A stretch of 8,625 bases of DNA from DASQUK01 sp046723645 (lineage in GTDB: Bacteria > Actinomycetota > Acidimicrobiia > Acidimicrobiales > VFJN01). A program made the position numbers and the translations under genes. The stretch's first letter is position 1. Each line of letters opens with the position of its first letter. The stretch covers positions 1 through 8,625 of the forward strand of contig JBKOUY010000184.1 in assembly GCA_046723645.1 (NCBI GenBank), read 5' to 3'. The notes under the pieces are model-generated. The model was not told the origin of the DNA, made no database searches, and was given only the letters and a program-made list of their open reading frames with translations. Of the stretch, positions 6,109 through 8,625 are shown piece by piece.

Positions 6109-7146
6109 GTGAGTGCCCACACGCAACTCCACACGCCGCACCGGTGGTCGGATGCCGGCCGCGGGCTGGCCGCGCTGGCCGGGGTGGTGATCCTCGTCGT
6201 CGGGCTGCCCGCGGCGCTGGTGTCGTGGGTGGGCTGGCCGCTGCCCACCAAGGTCCCGGCGCTGTCGGAGATCGGCGACGCGTTGCGCGACACCTACATC
6301 CCCGACGAGCTCCTGGTGAAGGCCCTGGCGGTCGTCTGCTGGTTGGTCTGGATCGAGCTGGTGGCGTCGCTGCTCGTCGAGGCCGTCGCCTACGTGCGGG
6401 GGCGCAAGGCCGGCGCAGTCCCGTTCGCCGGCGGGCTGCAGCGCAGCGCGGCCCGGCTGATCGCCACGGTCGCCCTCCTCGGATCGCTCCTCGCCACCAA
6501 GGGGGTGTCGGGCTCCGGCGGGCTCGGGCTGCGGGCATTGGTGCCACCCACGTCGCAGCAGCCGGTGGTGACAATGGTGGCCGACGAGCCGACCGACGAG
6601 CGCGTGGCTCGGGCCGGCGCCGCGGTCGGTGCCCGCCGCGCCGCCGCCCCGACCTACGAGGTCCAGCGCCGCGACACGCTGTGGGACATCGCCGAGCGCC
6701 ACCTCGGCGACCCGTTCCGTTGGCAGGAGATCTTCCGCCTCAACCAAGGCAGGGTGCAGCCCGACGGGCGTTGCCTGACCGACCCCGACCTCATCTACGC
6801 CGGCTGGCGGCTCGAGCTGCCCGACGACGCCACCGGGCTGGCTTCGCCGGGACCAGCGGAGCCGCGTGTGTCGCCGGCCCCGCCGGCCCCGCCCGCCCCA
6901 CCGGCGCCCGCTCCCGACACCGTCAGGCCCACCGCCGACGGCGGCATGGTCCTGCTCGACGACGGTCGGGGCCCCGCCGGCCCCGACGTGGTCGCCGACA
7001 CCGGGCGGACGGGTGACGCCCGCCCGACGAGCCACGACGGCGGCGGCATGGTGCTGCTTCCCGACGACGGCCCGTGGCGTCCCCCGCCGGTCCCGCCACC
7101 GACACCGCAATCGCCGGGCGAGCAGATCGCCGCCGGCGAGGGCTAG
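6109..7146 (+). CDS. Membrane protein with three TM helices and a LysM domain
   Basis: A 345-aa protein. Predicted membrane helices are at about 19-42, 69-95 and 114-130, followed by a linker and a LysM domain at about 182-237 (YEVQRRDTLWDIAERHLGDP..., then IYAGWRLELP). A Pro/Ala-rich segment (246-272) leads to a tail with two near-identical motifs, DGGMVLLDDG (277-286) and DGGGMVLLPDDG (310-321). LysM domains bind GlcNAc-containing glycans, so the soluble part probably contacts peptidoglycan. Related LysM membrane proteins occur beside Tad-pilus-type genes in actinobacteria, from memory. The start is uncertain: GTG 6109 gives a tidy N-terminus before helix 1, while a TTG at 6085 would add 8 residues; neither has a strong ribosome site. 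It follows the kinase by 33 nt and precedes the SAF gene by 12 nt, so co-transcription is likely. With three helices the LysM part should face outward only if the N-terminus is cytosolic. Confidence 0.85.
   Translation: MSAHTQLHTPHRWSDAGRGLAALAGVVILVVGLPAALVSWVGWPLPTKVPALSEIGDALRDTYIPDELLVKALAVVCWLVWIELVASLLVEAVAYVRGRKAGAVPFAGGLQRSAARLIATVALLGSLLATKGVSGSGGLGLRALVPPTSQQPVVTMVADEPTDERVARAGAAVGARRAAAPTYEVQRRDTLWDIAERHLGDPFRWQEIFRLNQGRVQPDGRCLTDPDLIYAGWRLELPDDATGLASPGPAEPRVSPAPPAPPAPPAPAPDTVRPTADGGMVLLDDGRGPAGPDVVADTGRTGDARPTSHDGGGMVLLPDDGPWRPPPVPPPTPQSPGEQIAAGEG
6937..7071 (+). repeat. Duplicated MVLL-DDG peptide motif in the LysM protein tail
   Basis: The units at 6937-6966 and 7036-7071 encode DGGMVLLDDG and DGGGMVLLPDDG. 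They are the only hydrophobic islands in a disordered-looking Pro/Asp/Gly tail. Conservation of this short linear motif in both copies suggests a docking peptide, although partner and function are unknown. Confidence 0.5.
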
Positions 7147-7158
7147 GAGTCCGACGCC

Positions 7159-7830
7159 ATGGCTTCGACGACGGTTCCGTCCCGTCCCCCGCAGGCCGGT
7201 CCCCGCCGGCCTACGCCGGCGTTCGTGCCCGGTGGCGGCCGCCAGCGGCGCTGGTCCTTGGCGCTGCTCGCGGTCCTGGTCACGGTCGCCTCGGCACTGG
7301 GCTTCGTCGTGCTGTGGATGAACGCCGGGGGCCGCGAGCCGGTCCTCGCGCTGCGCCACGACGTGACGGCCGGCCAGACCATCGAGGACGACGACCTGCA
7401 GGTGGTCCGGGTGGCGGCCGACCCCGGAATCGACCCCATCGCGTCGTCGGCGCGTGACGAGGTCGTCGGGCGCCCGGCGGCGGCCGACCTGTTGGCCGGC
7501 ACCCTGCTGGTTCCGGGCGCGGTCGGCAACCCCAGCGGGCTCGAGGCGGGACAGGCGGTCATCGCGGTGCCCGTGTCGCCCGAGGAGCTGCCCGCCGACC
7601 TGGAGGGGGGCGACCGGGTCGTGCTGCTCCGCTCCGGCACCAACGGATCGACGGTCGAGGAGTCGAGCGCCGAGACCATCGGCGACGGGACCGTCATCGC
7701 GATCCAGCGCGACGAGAACGGTGGATCGACCGTGCCGGTCTCGGTGCGGGTGGCCGAGGGCCTGCTCCCGGAGATCGCCGCCGCCATCCAGTCCGACTCG
7801 ATCACCGTGGCGCAGGCGGCGGCGTCCTGA
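7159..7830 (+). CDS. SAF-domain membrane protein, CpaB/RcpC-like
   Basis: A 223-aa protein with a basic, Pro-rich cytosolic N-terminus (1-32), a single membrane helix (about 33-53) and an extracytoplasmic part. Residues about 61-122 form an SAF domain (LALRHDVTAGQTIEDDDLQVV ... VVGRPAAADLLAGTLLVPGAV). The second part (about 129-217) begins GQAVIAVPVSPEELPADLEGGDRVVLL, the form of the RcpC/CpaB region of Flp-pilus assembly proteins. CpaB/RcpC belongs to the Tad secretion apparatus at the outer part of the envelope; in actinobacteria, short SAF proteins with this layout occur in Tad-like loci. GGAG within the preceding gene's stop region gives a ribosome site 9 nt before ATG 7159. The next gene starts 3 nt after the stop, which supports a tight operon. 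An alternative role in a non-pilus secretion machine is possible. Confidence 0.82.
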   Translation: MASTTVPSRPPQAGPRRPTPAFVPGGGRQRRWSLALLAVLVTVASALGFVVLWMNAGGREPVLALRHDVTAGQTIEDDDLQVVRVAADPGIDPIASSARDEVVGRPAAADLLAGTLLVPGAVGNPSGLEAGQAVIAVPVSPEELPADLEGGDRVVLLRSGTNGSTVEESSAETIGDGTVIAIQRDENGGSTVPVSVRVAEGLLPEIAAAIQSDSITVAQAAAS

Positions 7831-7833
7831 CGC

Positions 7834-8625
7834 ATGGCGTATGTCGCGTTCGCATCGGCCAAGGCGTCGCCGGGGGTCACCACCACCGTCGCCGCCCTGG
7901 CCGCCACGTGGCCACGCGACCGCGACCTCGTCATCGCCGAGCTCGATCCCGCAGGGGGCGACCTCGGAGCGCGGTTCGACCTGGCCACCGAGCCGGGCCT
8001 GGTGACCCTTGCGGCCGCCGGCCGGCGCGAGCTCGACCGTTCCACGTTCGTCGGGCACACGCAGCCGCTGCCGTTCGCGGGGCCGCCGAGGGCCAGCAGC
8101 GACGATGCGGGTGCAGTGGGCCGCGTGCTGGTGGGGCCGGTGGCCGCCGACCAGGCCGGTGCCGCCCTCGCGGCCCTGCGGGGTGGGCTGCCGGGGGTGC
8201 TCGCGTCGCTGAACGCCGACGTGCTGGTCGACTGCGGCCGCCTGGACCCCGGCTCGCCGGCGCACGACGTCGTCACAGAGGCCGATCTGCTGGTGGTCGT
8301 CGCGCGCCCGGTGGTCGCCGAGGTCCACCACCTGGCCGCCCGGCTGTCGACCCTGCGGCCCAGGGCGGTGTCGCTGCTGTTGATCGGCGACCGTCCCTAC
8401 TCCGTGGCCGAGGTGGCCGACGCCGTCGGCGCCAGCCCGCTCGGGACGCTGCCGGTCGACAACCGCGCCGCCGCCGCGCTGACCGTCGGCCGGTCCAACG
8501 CCGCGCGGATCATGCGGCGCTCGCGGCTGATGCGCGACGCCCGGGCGGTGGCCGAGGCCCTGGCCCGCTGGCTGCCGGCCCGGCCGATCCATTCGCCGGC
8601 GCCGGCCGGCACCGCGGTGCCGGGC
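7834..8625 (+). CDS. MinD/ParA-like (CpaE/TadZ-type) protein with degenerate P-loop, 3' truncated
   Basis: An open frame from ATG 7834 to the window end (264 codons, no stop). The protein follows the MinD/ParA fold: N-terminal strand AYVAFAS, then the P-loop position AKASPGVTTTV (9-19), a LVIAELDPAGGDLGARF segment (32-48) equivalent to the DxDxxxG region, Walker-B-like DVLVDCG (129-135), and DLLVVVARPVVAEVHHL (151-167). The signature lysine (K10) of deviant Walker A motifs is kept, but the invariant P-loop lysine is Val15 (GVTTT instead of GKTT). ATP binding or hydrolysis may therefore be weak or absent. CpaE/TadZ proteins place Tad pilus machinery at cell poles and are often degenerate ATPases, so this assignment fits the upstream SAF gene. 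A low-activity partitioning protein is an alternative. Start choice: it lies 3 nt after the SAF stop, with no clear ribosome site, implying coupling. Confidence 0.82.
   Translation, partial: MAYVAFASAKASPGVTTTVAALAATWPRDRDLVIAELDPAGGDLGARFDLATEPGLVTLAAAGRRELDRSTFVGHTQPLPFAGPPRASSDDAGAVGRVLVGPVAADQAGAALAALRGGLPGVLASLNADVLVDCGRLDPGSPAHDVVTEADLLVVVARPVVAEVHHLAARLSTLRPRAVSLLLIGDRPYSVAEVADAVGASPLGTLPVDNRAAAALTVGRSNAARIMRRSRLMRDARAVAEALARWLPARPIHSPAPAGTAVPG

Noticed and set aside
5492..6574. 360-codon open frame on the minus strand
   Set aside because: Arg/Ala/Pro-rich shadow of the kinase and LysM genes with no domain features.
6055..8592. 845-codon open frame on the minus strand
   Set aside because: It lies wholly antisense to the kinase end, LysM, SAF and MinD-like genes, all with recognisable domains. 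Its Gly/Arg/His-rich product has no domain pattern; long antisense frames are expected in very GC-rich DNA.
1..8625. CRISPR arrays, tRNA or rRNA genes, insertion sequences and attachment sites
   Set aside because: I saw no regularly spaced direct repeats, cloverleaf-like segments, transposase motifs or terminal repeats; the window is almost entirely explained by protein genes.

Overview
The window is very GC-rich, with dense and mostly overlapping or near-abutting genes. Its gene families (WXG/Esx-type proteins, an FtsK/SpoIIIE-type ATPase, a PknB-like receptor kinase, a LysM membrane protein, an SAF/CpaB-like protein and a MinD-like ATPase) point to a high-GC actinobacterium. The style recalls Acidimicrobiia, but that lineage is my inference and not something the sequence proves.

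Layout. (1) Bases 1-718 (+) hold the 3' end of an FtsK/SpoIIIE/EccC-like ATPase, which is the motor type used in type VII secretion. (2) A short convergent gap holds a hairpin terminator whose T-run is on the minus strand. (3) A minus-strand operon is read from 4181 down to 806: a 126-aa WXG protein, a 685-aa protein resembling the DUF6571-type large proteins of actinobacteria, and a 307-aa lipoprotein predicted to be a six-bladed beta-propeller. (4) A 162-bp divergent control region (4182-4343) contains a strikingly symmetric pair of TAGTGT -10-like boxes in a 9-bp perfect inverted repeat, a smaller dyad between them, and a leader hairpin on the plus side. (5) A plus-strand run extends from 4344 to the window end: a 93-aa WXG100-like protein, an overlapping membrane Ser/Thr kinase, a three-helix LysM membrane protein, an SAF-domain CpaB/RcpC-like protein, and the start of a MinD/ParA-like protein. 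The last of these has no stop codon in the window and lacks the P-loop lysine.

How it may work together. The ATPase, two WXG proteins and the large helical protein look like a type VII (Esx-like) secretion module, with the lipoprotein and the kinase ectodomain displayed outside the membrane. The SAF and MinD-like genes are hallmarks of Tad/Flp-pilus-type loci, so the window seems to sit at the junction of an Esx-like locus and a Tad-like locus, with no visible terminator on the plus strand between them. The shared divergent promoter would let the two WXG genes be expressed together. All functional links are inferred from gene order and motifs.
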